Position numbers and translations under genes: made by a program. Under the pieces are notes generated by a model. The model was not told the DNA's origin, did no database searches, and saw only the letters and a list, made by a program, of their open reading frames with translations. Source: Oscillospiraceae bacterium (lineage in GTDB: Bacteria > Bacillota > Clostridia > Oscillospirales > Ruminococcaceae). Taken from it: 64,000 nt of DNA. The first letter of the stretch is position 1; the number at the start of each line of letters is the position of its first letter. The stretch is taken from positions 124,001 to 188,000 of the forward strand of contig JAFWVK010000040.1 of assembly GCA_017518255.1 (NCBI GenBank), given 5' to 3'. Below, in pieces: positions 36,293 to 44,133 of this stretch.

Positions 36293-37360
36293 TTATTTCA
36301 GATAACCTGCAAATGACGCAAATTCGCCCTGAATCATGCCGGCTGCAAGGTTTTGGAACGGAATCGTCTGATGCTCCAGTTCCGGAAGAATCAACTGCAC
36401 ATTCTGCTGAAGATTGCTGTCAACCATTGCGACACAGGTGCAGAGCCGGCTCAGCCGCAGCATTTCGGATTCCGCTTCCGGCTGCATCATCCAGTTGATA
36501 TCCGGTATGCCGATCTCACAGGAGACCAGTTCCACGCCGTAAAGCGTGCGGAGAATTTTCAGCAGAAGCGAAGCTTCGTAGATATCCGGCGTATCTCCGC
36601 TGACAGTCATTCCCCAGCCATCCGGCTGCGGAATGCCGTCGCTCAGACAAAGACGGATACTGAAAAAGACATTTTCGGTCGTCATTTTCATAGCAGTATA
36701 GCAATCGCGGACAAATCTGCTGCGGTCATCAAAATCGCCGCCGAATTTGCCTTCGCGGTGATATGCGGAAAGGCTTTCTCCGAAGAGATTCCGTCCGCAG
36801 ACATTCAGCGCAATTCCGGAAGCTCCTGCCTGCTCAGCAGATGCGGCAGCTTCTCCGCAGGCAATGACAAGCCTTGTCAGATCAAGATCCGTCAGAAGCG
36901 GCGCATCGCTGATCAGCGTCGGAGAGCATTCCGCTGCGGCAGGAACGATTGCTTTATGTCCGGCATGATCGAGCAGTGCGATGATGACCGGAGCCGAGCC
37001 GTGCGCCTGAACGGAGGCATCTCTGATTGCCGCACAAAGGGCTGAAAATGCACCGGTATTGCTCTTTGACAGAATCATCTGTCCGATTCCGGCTCTTGCA
37101 TCTGCATTGAGCGCAGCAGGCTCCAGATACAAAATACCGTATTCCTTTTCGCGGACAGCTTTCAGATAGCGTGCGGTCGTTTCCGCAGTCGGCGCGCCGT
37201 TTTCATCTGCATCAAAATGTACGCGCATTTGCAGAACCGCTCTGTTTTTCAGCGTAACACCGTGCAGATCGGCAGATGTTTGCAACGCATCAGTCTCCGG
37301 AATCACCGGCAGAAACAGCCCTGCTGCTGATGCTTTCACTCTGATTTCCTGAATATCCAT
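36293..37360 (-). CDS. Divergent old yellow enzyme-like TIM-barrel protein (355 aa)
   Basis: GAAAGGAG lies about 9 nt before the ATG. The N-terminal LHGVTLKNRAVLQMRVH and GAPTAETTARYLKAVREKEYGILYLEP resemble NADH:flavin oxidoreductases. GKFGGDFDDRSRFVRDCYTAMK matches the conserved EYGGSxENRxRF region. The HGAHGYLLxQF active-site segment before it is replaced by NVCGRNLFGESLSA, so the catalytic His/Asn pair of classic members is not evident. It may be an FMN protein with altered chemistry or a non-catalytic relative. It starts 24 nt before rqcH and is probably cotranscribed. Confidence 0.75.
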   Translation of the reverse strand: MDIQEIRVKASAAGLFLPVIPETDALQTSADLHGVTLKNRAVLQMRVHFDADENGAPTAETTARYLKAVREKEYGILYLEPAALNADARAGIGQMILSKSNTGAFSALCAAIRDASVQAHGSAPVIIALLDHAGHKAIVPAAAECSPTLISDAPLLTDLDLTRLVIACGEAAASAEQAGASGIALNVCGRNLFGESLSAYHREGKFGGDFDDRSRFVRDCYTAMKMTTENVFFSIRLCLSDGIPQPDGWGMTVSGDTPDIYEASLLLKILRTLYGVELVSCEIGIPDINWMMQPEAESEMLRLSRLCTCVAMVDSNLQQNVQLILPELEHQTIPFQNLAAGMIQGEFASFAGYLK

Positions 37361-37389
37361 GCTGATACACTCCTTTCAGATAATGAAAT

Positions 37390-37422
37390 GCCTGCTGCCG
37401 GCATTCCTTGCCGGCAGCAGGC
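37390..37422 (-). terminator. Terminator of the second GH9 gene
   Basis: A perfect 13-bp GC-rich stem (37390-37402 / 37410-37422), 7-nt loop, followed on the minus strand by ATTTCATTA. It lies 12 nt after the stop. Confidence 0.8.
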
Positions 37423-37434
37423 AACCGTTCCGAA

Positions 37435-39963
37435 TCAGTTCTTAAATAATTTGATTCCTGCAAGATGCTTCAGAAGTGCAATCAGATCGCTTGTTGTGAT
37501 TTTGCCGTCATCGTTGCACTCCGCATTGATCTTGCCCTGTTCCGTTACGCCGCATTTGGTATCTTCTGCTGCGACACGCGCAAGCAGTACGGCATCCAGA
37601 ACATCGACTTTCTTGTCGCAGTCTACATCGCCGCGCATTCTTTGCGTGTTTTCAGGATTTGTAGTGGTAGTTGTGGTCTCAGTATCGGGTTTTGTATCTG
37701 TTTCCGGAACAGTGCCGTCAGGCTCAATGCCGCCGACCAGCACACCGCCGTCATAAACACAAAGATTCTCGCTCAGCGTCTCGGGCGGATCGCTCACAGC
37801 GAAAAAGTCCGTATCCTTTCCAAGTTTCAGCGTCTGATAGCTCCAGTCATTGGTCGGATCCCACTGATAGAACACCCATTTGTTTGTCTCAGAATCGGTA
37901 TAGCCCTTTCCGTAGAATCCTACCTTGAACTGGTATTTCTTTCCGGAGTTCGCAAAGGTACAGTCATTCCACTTGATTTCAACATAATAGATGTTGTCCA
38001 TCTTATCCCATTTTTTCGGTGCGCTGATCTCAGAGGAAGCACCCTTGATTTCAACAGATGCCTGATCGTAGAGCATCTCGCCTTTCACTATGCTCGGATC
38101 GCCGATTTCAGATGCATCGTAGTAATATCTGACTGTAATATCCTTTGAAGGCTTTGCAAGACCGGAATAGACCTTGAGAGAAACCTTTGTTGCGCCGGAG
38201 CCGTCGCTGCTCTTATCCTCGACACCAATTGCTTCAACCCAGTAGCCGGTGCCGTTCTGCTCGTCTTCGCTGCTCTGCTCGACAGGCGGGAAGTCCTCAG
38301 TTATTTTCATATCCGGTGTGCCGTAATACTGATACATTGCGGCGCAGGCACCTACGAATGCCGCATTGTAGTCAATCGTCACTTCATTCTCGCGCCAGTC
38401 ATTTGTGCTGTCGCTGTGTGCATCGTCGCTGTCCGGACCGCCTGCGAGCGCGCCCCAGAGCGTGTGCTTCTGCTTACGGGGATCCTCAGCCATTGTGAGA
38501 CCGGAGGCTGCACGGTGATGCGGGTTCATGACAGAATACGTGTCATCATAACCGCACAGGAACACTCTTTTGCCGTGCTCGCCGTTTCTGCCTGCAAGAA
38601 CTGTCTGTTCTGCGGTTTCTTTATAGGTAATATCGTTGTCACCGAGAATATAGTCGATCTGATGCTTGCCGAATTCGCTCCACTCACTCGGCTTTCCGTC
38701 GTTGTGATATTTGTCATAAACGGCACAGCAGAGTGCAAATGCAGACGCATAGCGGCAGCTTCCCCATACGTCGATGAAGACCAGACCCTGCGGGGTCGTC
38801 TTTGCCTTGTATGTGCTCAGCATCTTGCCGACGCAGTCATTGTCCCAGAAATCATCAAACACATACTCGTTTTTACCCTGAGCCTTTCTGATCTTGTTTA
38901 CCATATCAAGCTCCGGATGCTCCTGATTGATTGCAGCCCAGAGGATTGAGGCGCCGCTCCACATATCGTTCCAGCAGTATACCCAGCCGGAGGCGGCATA
39001 GTAATCGAAGATTTCATATGCGTAATCGAATACGGAGGCATCGCCGGTCGCTCTGTAAAGCCATGCGGCAGCCCAGCAGTAGTCATCCTCCCACTTGCTT
39101 GACTGATAGAACCGTCCGGGGCCGTCTCCGTTATCGGAGAGCTCCTTTTCATTGGTATTGGCGAAATCCCAGAGAGCCAGTGCATAGTCAAGGCACTTTG
39201 CAGCATATTCCGGATCATCGTCCTTGAAATTGAGATAGTTGATTGCAAGGGAAGCACACGCAGATACAACATAATCGGTCTGCGGCTTCTCGGCGGTCAG
39301 GAAGTAAGCCGGGCGCACCATCGTGTCAACCTCCGGTGCCTCCCAGACAGCATGGTCAATACCGCCTTCACCGACCTGATAGCAGTGCGCGATGACCGTT
39401 CCGTTTTTGTCGCGGAAGGTACACTTCATCAGATAATCGTTGAAGTAGCGGAGAATTGTTTCAATGTGGTCGTCCTGACCGAGCGTGACATAGGCATCAC
39501 GGAATTCATAGTAACCCCAGCCGAGTGTAGCGGCAGCATAGTTTTCCGGCATACCGAATTCGACATGGTCACCGGCGTCATGCATACCGCCCGCAACGTC
39601 AATGGTTCCGTCGCCGTCGGGATCAAGGACGTCCTTGTACTTGTCCATGAACTCCTGCGAGAGATTGGTACCGCCGCCCTCTTCCGTATTGCCGTCCCAA
39701 GGTACCATCGGGACATGCGCGTCATAGGTGTGGCAGTCATCGCGGTAGGAAAGACGTGTGTTCTCGCCGACTTCCGTTCCGCACATATTGGCATCGTAAA
39801 AATAGATGGAATACTGCAGTGCTTTCGCATAATTAAACTCATCTGCCGAATCGCCGGCAGCAGTCACCTGCAGCGGGACGGTGCACGGCAGAGCCGCGGC
39901 GGATGTTACCGCTGCGAGCAAGACAGCCGCTGTTCTGCGGCAAGTCTTCCGAATCAAATCCAT
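37435..39963 (-). CDS. Cellulosomal GH9 endoglucanase with CBM3c and C-terminal dockerin (842 aa)
   Basis: GAGGAGG lies about 8 nt before the ATG. The signal peptide is about 1-36 (ending VTAAG). The GH9 domain (about 43-560) has DAGDH (129-133), GWGYYEF, a HHRAASG motif and NEVTIDYNAAFVGACA. The CBM3c-like module (about 590-735) has RYYYDASEIGDPS and WDPTNDWSYQ. A Thr-rich linker (TETTTTTT) leads to the dockerin (about 775-842, GDVDCDKKVDVLDAVLLAR, AECNDDGKITTSDLIALL). It differs from the 8.8-kb GH9 in many loops but has a nearly identical dockerin pattern (VTEQGKINA). The role is extracellular cellulose hydrolysis in a cellulosome. Confidence 0.96.
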   Translation of the reverse strand: MDLIRKTCRRTAAVLLAAVTSAAALPCTVPLQVTAAGDSADEFNYAKALQYSIYFYDANMCGTEVGENTRLSYRDDCHTYDAHVPMVPWDGNTEEGGGTNLSQEFMDKYKDVLDPDGDGTIDVAGGMHDAGDHVEFGMPENYAAATLGWGYYEFRDAYVTLGQDDHIETILRYFNDYLMKCTFRDKNGTVIAHCYQVGEGGIDHAVWEAPEVDTMVRPAYFLTAEKPQTDYVVSACASLAINYLNFKDDDPEYAAKCLDYALALWDFANTNEKELSDNGDGPGRFYQSSKWEDDYCWAAAWLYRATGDASVFDYAYEIFDYYAASGWVYCWNDMWSGASILWAAINQEHPELDMVNKIRKAQGKNEYVFDDFWDNDCVGKMLSTYKAKTTPQGLVFIDVWGSCRYASAFALCCAVYDKYHNDGKPSEWSEFGKHQIDYILGDNDITYKETAEQTVLAGRNGEHGKRVFLCGYDDTYSVMNPHHRAASGLTMAEDPRKQKHTLWGALAGGPDSDDAHSDSTNDWRENEVTIDYNAAFVGACAAMYQYYGTPDMKITEDFPPVEQSSEDEQNGTGYWVEAIGVEDKSSDGSGATKVSLKVYSGLAKPSKDITVRYYYDASEIGDPSIVKGEMLYDQASVEIKGASSEISAPKKWDKMDNIYYVEIKWNDCTFANSGKKYQFKVGFYGKGYTDSETNKWVFYQWDPTNDWSYQTLKLGKDTDFFAVSDPPETLSENLCVYDGGVLVGGIEPDGTVPETDTKPDTETTTTTTNPENTQRMRGDVDCDKKVDVLDAVLLARVAAEDTKCGVTEQGKINAECNDDGKITTSDLIALLKHLAGIKLFKN

Positions 39964-40013
39964 AAAAACCCCTCCTCATATCTGTGTGCCGATTTTTGGC
40001 ACTATATATAATC

Positions 40014-40042
40014 AGTATAGCACACTTCTTTCAAAAAAGCAA
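40014..40042 (-). promoter_or_regulatory. Promoter of the second GH9 gene
   Basis: Minus-strand TTGCTT (40037-40042), 17 nt, TATACT (40014-40019). A small leader hairpin GTGCC/GGCAC (39986-39990 / 39998-40002) lies between it and the ribosome site. Confidence 0.7.
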
Positions 40043-40112
40043 GCGGTTCATGCAGATTTTGACAGGAAAAAGAATAAAAAAACATATCTCCGGTGCATCC
40101 GGCAGCAGTTTA

Positions 40113-40141
40113 TTGACAAACCAAACGGCGTGTGGTATAAT
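40113..40141 (+). promoter_or_regulatory. Promoter of the zinc-ribbon / ispDF block
   Basis: TTGACA (40113-40118), 17 nt, TATAAT (40136-40141), about 33 nt before the start codon. Confidence 0.85.
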
Positions 40142-40173
40142 GAGCTAAATATCAGATTACGGAGGTACGCGAT

Positions 40174-40986
40174 ATGGCTATTTTTGATAACTTCAGAGCT
40201 TCTGTCTCCAAGACGATGCGGCAGGCATCCGACAGCGCAAAAATATATGCAGACAAATCCAGACTGAAAAAAGAGATTGCGGCAATGGAACATGACCTGA
40301 ATGTATGCTACAGAGATCTCGGCGAGACATTCTACCGGGAGAACAAGGACAATCCGGATGCCCCCTATCAGGAGATCATCCGGAATATTTCGCAGATTCA
40401 GGCATCTGCTGCGGAGCGGCAGAGAGAACTGAATCTGCTGCTCGGCATGCAGCTTTGTCCGGAATGCGGCGCCCCGGTTGCAGTCACCGCACGCTTCTGC
40501 TCTGCCTGCGGTGCAAAGGCGCCGGAGCTTCCCGAACCGGTCGTTCCGCAGGCTGTCTGCCAGATCTGCGGGCAGCCGGTCGATCCGGAAGGCGTATTCT
40601 GCTCCAACTGCGGGAACCGGCTGAATGCTTCGGGAGCGGCTGTTTCTCCCTTTGCCGCGCAAAAGCCCGCTTTGCCCGTAAATACGCCCGAAAAGCCGGC
40701 TCAGCCGGATGAACCGGCAGAGGATAACACTGCGAAACCGGACAATGAGCCGGAAATGATTGATGTTCCGCCCTCCGAGCTGAAGGATGCTGCGGATGAA
40801 ATCAATGAACGGAGCGATGAACCGGAAAAGAAAACCGATGACTCTCCGAAACAGAATCAGGACGATATCACACCGAAGGAACCGGCTCAGGCGCCTGCCA
40901 TGGTCTGCCCGAACTGCGGAGAACCGCTTGCACCGGATGCACTGTTCTGTGCCTGCTGCGGAAATATGGTTCCCGGATTAGAGTGA
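40174..40986 (+). CDS. Coiled-coil protein with three zinc ribbons (270 aa)
   Basis: ACGGAGG lies about 9 nt before the ATG. The N-terminal helical part (about 1-90) includes LKKEIAAMEHDLNVCYRDLGETFY, followed by three zinc ribbons of the CPxCG...CxxCG type: CPECG/CSACG (about 94-112), CQICG/CSNCG (about 129-149) and CPNCG/CACCG (about 245-265). An acidic Pro/Glu-rich linker separates the last two. There is no signal or membrane segment. The family is common in Ruminococcaceae, but its function is not known. It probably shares its transcript with ispD, which starts 7 nt after its stop. Confidence 0.85.
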   Translation: MAIFDNFRASVSKTMRQASDSAKIYADKSRLKKEIAAMEHDLNVCYRDLGETFYRENKDNPDAPYQEIIRNISQIQASAAERQRELNLLLGMQLCPECGAPVAVTARFCSACGAKAPELPEPVVPQAVCQICGQPVDPEGVFCSNCGNRLNASGAAVSPFAAQKPALPVNTPEKPAQPDEPAEDNTAKPDNEPEMIDVPPSELKDAADEINERSDEPEKKTDDSPKQNQDDITPKEPAQAPAMVCPNCGEPLAPDALFCACCGNMVPGLE

Positions 40987-40992
40987 TTTGAC

Positions 40993-41730
40993 GTGGTGAC
41001 GGGAAGAGATACTGCTGCCCTGCTGGTCTGTGCCGGAAGTGCCTCCAGAATGGGCGGCATCAATAAAATTCTGCATCCGCTCGGAGGGAGCACGGTTTTG
41101 CAGCATGTGCTTTCTGCATTCTGCAAATGTAACAGCATTGCGGAGATTGTGATTGTTGCAAAAGCTGCGGATCTCCCTGCATTTCAGGCTATTCTGTCCG
41201 CAGAGAAACCGGCACTTCCGGTTCATCTGACTGCCGGCGGTGCAACACGGCAGGAAAGTGTCCGGAACGGTTTTCGGCTCATTCCGGTTTCCTGCAATTA
41301 TGTTGCAATCCATGACGGTGCGCGGCCGCTGATTCGTCCGGCGGACATCGAACAGGTCATTTCGGTTGCCCGGAAAAGCGGCGCCGCAACACTCGGTGTT
41401 CCGGTGAAAGATACAATCAAATCCGTGAAAAACGGAATCATCACCGGTACGCCCGACCGCTCTGTACTCTATCAGACGCAGACCCCGCAGGTGTTTGCAC
41501 GTGAACTCTATGAACAGGCAATGCAGCTTGCCGCAGAGCAGGAAAAGGACTACACCGACGACTGTCAGCTGGTCGAAGCGCTGGGCAGAACGGTCACGAT
41601 GACAGCCGGCGCCTATTCCAATCTGAAGCTGACCACACCGGAGGATTTTGCAATCGCAGAGGCACTTTTGCAGCTGCAATCAGAGGAGGAACGGAATCAT
41701 GGCGAATTTCAGAATCGGACACGGCTATGA
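40993..41730 (+). CDS. ispD: 2-C-methyl-D-erythritol 4-phosphate cytidylyltransferase
   Basis: It begins with GTG at 40993 (a second GTG follows at 40996), with only a weak ribosome site, so translation may be coupled to the gene before it. The nucleotide-binding [33 protein letters not shown] and TQTPQVF motifs, with KLTTPEDF near the C-terminus, are diagnostic. It makes CDP-methylerythritol in the MEP isoprenoid pathway. It overlaps ispF by 32 bp. Confidence 0.96.
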   Translation: MVTGRDTAALLVCAGSASRMGGINKILHPLGGSTVLQHVLSAFCKCNSIAEIVIVAKAADLPAFQAILSAEKPALPVHLTAGGATRQESVRNGFRLIPVSCNYVAIHDGARPLIRPADIEQVISVARKSGAATLGVPVKDTIKSVKNGIITGTPDRSVLYQTQTPQVFARELYEQAMQLAAEQEKDYTDDCQLVEALGRTVTMTAGAYSNLKLTTPEDFAIAEALLQLQSEEERNHGEFQNRTRL

Positions 41731-42226
41731 TGTTCACCGGCTGACGGAGAACCGGAAGCTTATCATCGGCGGCACGGAGATTCCGCACAGACTTGGGCTG
41801 CTCGGTCATTCCGATGCCGATGTTCTGACCCATGCCGTGATGGATGCAATGCTCGGCGCACTGGCACTCGGCGATATCGGACAGCATTTTCCGGACACAG
41901 ACCCAAAGTATGCCGGTGCAGACAGCATTCGCCTGATGCGGCATGTCAATGCGCTGATCCAGAAGCAGGGCTGGCAAATCGGCAATCTCGATGCGACGAT
42001 TCTGGCACAGGCGCCCAAGCTCGCGCCCTACATCCCGCAGATGCGGAAAAAATATGCGGAGGTTCTGGGATGTGACCTCAATCAAATCAGCATTAAGGCA
42101 ACCACGGAGGAAAAACTTGGTTTTACCGGTCAGGAACAGGGCATCGCGGCGCACTGCGTCGTGCTGCTGGAGCGGATTCCCGCGCCGTTTGCGAGAAAGC
42201 CGGTCGGAAAAATCATTCCGCTGTAA
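41699..42226 (+). CDS. ispF: 2-C-methyl-D-erythritol 2,4-cyclodiphosphate synthase
   Basis: The ATG at 41699 follows GAGGAGG and lies inside the 3' end of ispD. The metal site is [10 protein letters not shown] (Asp11, His13), and [19 protein letters not shown] follows. [22 protein letters not shown] and the [11 protein letters not shown]-like [11 protein letters not shown] are present. The length of 175 aa includes about 15 extra C-terminal residues. It follows IspD in the MEP pathway; IspE is not in this window. Confidence 0.97.
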   Translation: MANFRIGHGYDVHRLTENRKLIIGGTEIPHRLGLLGHSDADVLTHAVMDAMLGALALGDIGQHFPDTDPKYAGADSIRLMRHVNALIQKQGWQIGNLDATILAQAPKLAPYIPQMRKKYAEVLGCDLNQISIKATTEEKLGFTGQEQGIAAHCVVLLERIPAPFARKPVGKIIPL

Positions 42227-42265
42227 GCGCTGCAAGATAAATGAATTGTTTTTTCGAGGTGCCTT

Positions 42266-43354
42266 ATGAATACCGGCTTTTGGACAGCGCTTGCAATTGC
42301 GGTTTGTTTTCCGGTTCTGTTCCTGACAGCGTTCAGAATCAGAAAAAAACCTGATCTCAGCACAAAGTCTCTTGTTGCATCACTGAACGGCCTCAGAGGG
42401 TTGTTCGCGGCAGAAATCCTGATCGGTCATGCAACGATGCAGTCCGGCTTCGGGCTGCCGCTGGACGCATACGAGAAATTTCTCTTTGCATCGGTCGGAT
42501 TTTTCTTTTTTGTTTCGGCTTTTTCCATGATGCAATCTCTGAAAAGCAGACAATCTTACTTTAACGGATATTGGAGAAAGATTCTGTTTCTCATCACAGC
42601 GGCGCTGATTTCGTTTTTCTATGACTGCATCATTGCCGGCATTACCGGCACATTTGACAACTACCGTTCCGGCGGCGTGTTGCCGGTTGTCTTTCTGAAA
42701 CGGACCAATTGGTTTATCTGGGAACTGCTGATTTTTTATCTTGCCTTTTATCTATGCTACCGGACATATCACAAAAAAAAGCGGCGAGTTCTGCGCTGTG
42801 CGGCGCTGTTTGCTGTCGCCCTTGCCGTAATGACAACCGCCTACTGCCTGAACACCATCAGTGCGTGGTATATCAGCACAGTCGCATTTCCGGTCGGAAT
42901 TCTGCTTTCGGAATACTGTGAAGCAGGAAAGGATAAACTCTTTTCCGGAAAAGGCGTTCTGATCTGCGTGCTGCTCGCAGGAACCGGTCTGGTCAGCATT
43001 GCGCCTTTGCCTTACGGAGACAGCTATTTGTTTGCGGTTATCCTGCATAATGTGTTTGTTTCAGGAGCAGTGACCGCCGTTCTGCTTTTTTCGGCATTTC
43101 TGCGGAAAAGAGAAAAACCTGCGGTCATTTACCGTTTTCTGGAAACACATTCTCTTGCCCTGTATCTCAGCCAGTTTATTTTTATGAGAATCTCCGATTG
43201 CTTCGGCTTCGGGATCTTCCGCAGAATGATTACGGTGGTTTGCGGTAGCATCGCATCGTCTGTCTTATTGCAGCCGGTATATGACAAAGTAAAGCAGATT
43301 ACAAAAAAACAAAGCAGCCGTCCTCCTGTGCTTTCCGGAAACGAAAAGCAGTGA
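42266..43354 (+). CDS. Acyltransferase-3-like membrane protein (362 aa)
   Basis: CGAGGTG lies about 7 nt before the ATG. About ten membrane helices are evident. The pattern RGLFAAEILIGHAT (about 44-57) resembles the RxLAxxxVxxxH motif of acyltransferase family 3, with the catalytic-type His at the end. A later LALYLSQFIFMR resembles the family's C-terminal helix. It probably O-acetylates a cell-surface glycan, but the specificity is unknown. It overlaps nothing and shares direction with ispDF and the following gene. Confidence 0.75.
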   Translation: MNTGFWTALAIAVCFPVLFLTAFRIRKKPDLSTKSLVASLNGLRGLFAAEILIGHATMQSGFGLPLDAYEKFLFASVGFFFFVSAFSMMQSLKSRQSYFNGYWRKILFLITAALISFFYDCIIAGITGTFDNYRSGGVLPVVFLKRTNWFIWELLIFYLAFYLCYRTYHKKKRRVLRCAALFAVALAVMTTAYCLNTISAWYISTVAFPVGILLSEYCEAGKDKLFSGKGVLICVLLAGTGLVSIAPLPYGDSYLFAVILHNVFVSGAVTAVLLFSAFLRKREKPAVIYRFLETHSLALYLSQFIFMRISDCFGFGIFRRMITVVCGSIASSVLLQPVYDKVKQITKKQSSRPPVLSGNEKQ

Positions 43355-43404
43355 GAACGGTTGATGCGGACTCTATTCCGAACGTGACAGGAGGGATCAG
43401 TCAT

Positions 43405-44031
43405 TTGGCTTTTGACTACAAGAAAGAGTACAGGGAATTCTACCTGCCCCCGCGTAAGCCGTCAATCCTGACCGTGCCGCCGATGAACTATATTGCAGTG
43501 CGGGGCAAAGGAGACCCCAATGCTGAGGACGGCGAATATAAACAGGCGGTCGGAATACTCTACGGGATTGCGTTTACCATCAAAATGAGTAAAAAGGGCA
43601 GCAGAAAAATCGAGGGTTACTTTGATTATGTGGTTCCGCCGCTGGAAGGATTCTGGCAGCAGGAAGGGATGACCGGAATCGACTATGCACATAAGGAGAA
43701 TTTCAGTTGGATTTCTCTGATCCGGCTGCCGGATTTCGTCAAGGAAGCGGATTTTGCATGGGCAGTTGCAGAGGCGGAAAAGAAGAAAAAAGCTGATTTT
43801 TCAAAAGCCGAGTTTCTGCGCTGCAATGAAGGTTTGTGCGTACAGTGTATGCATATCGGCTCTTATGACGACGAGCCTGCGACCGTTCGCGCTATGCACG
43901 CATTTGCAATGCAGAACGGTTTTTCACCCGATTTCTCCGAAACGAGACTGCATCATGAAATCTATCTTTCTGACCCTCGAAAAACTGCGCCGGAAATGCT
44001 GAAAACTGTTATCCGTCATCCGATCAGATAA
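43405..44031 (+). CDS. GyrI-like small-molecule-binding protein (208 aa)
   Basis: I place the start at the TTG at 43405, because AGGAGG lies about 10 nt upstream and the family usually begins MAFDYKKEYREFY. An upstream GTG at 43351 overlaps the preceding stop. YLPPRKPSILTVPPMNYIAVRGKGDPN, QAVGILYGIAFTIKMSKKG and the C-terminal HHEIYLSDPRK are typical of the GyrI-like (SOUL/YtfQ-type) family that binds hydrophobic compounds, often linked to multidrug regulators. No DNA-binding domain is present. It is followed by a bidirectional terminator. Confidence 0.88.
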   Translation: MAFDYKKEYREFYLPPRKPSILTVPPMNYIAVRGKGDPNAEDGEYKQAVGILYGIAFTIKMSKKGSRKIEGYFDYVVPPLEGFWQQEGMTGIDYAHKENFSWISLIRLPDFVKEADFAWAVAEAEKKKKADFSKAEFLRCNEGLCVQCMHIGSYDDEPATVRAMHAFAMQNGFSPDFSETRLHHEIYLSDPRKTAPEMLKTVIRHPIR

Positions 44032-44072
44032 GGACTGCATCTATTCAGAAAGATGCAGCATCTTCCAATAAA

Positions 44073-44103
44073 AGAAAGCAGGGAAACTACATCCCTGCTT
44101 TCT
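44073..44103. terminator. Bidirectional terminator between the GyrI-like gene and the T7SS operon
   Basis: A perfect 11-bp stem (44073-44083 / 44093-44103) with a 9-nt loop. TTTTTT follows on the plus strand and TTTTATT on the minus strand. Confidence 0.85.
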
Positions 44104-44133
44104 TTTTTGCACTGAAGCACCGTATGAAAAGGA

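Noticed and set aside
34877-36316. 479-codon plus-strand frame opposite rqcH
   Set aside because: RqcH motifs on the minus strand are decisive; the plus frame has no motif or start signal.
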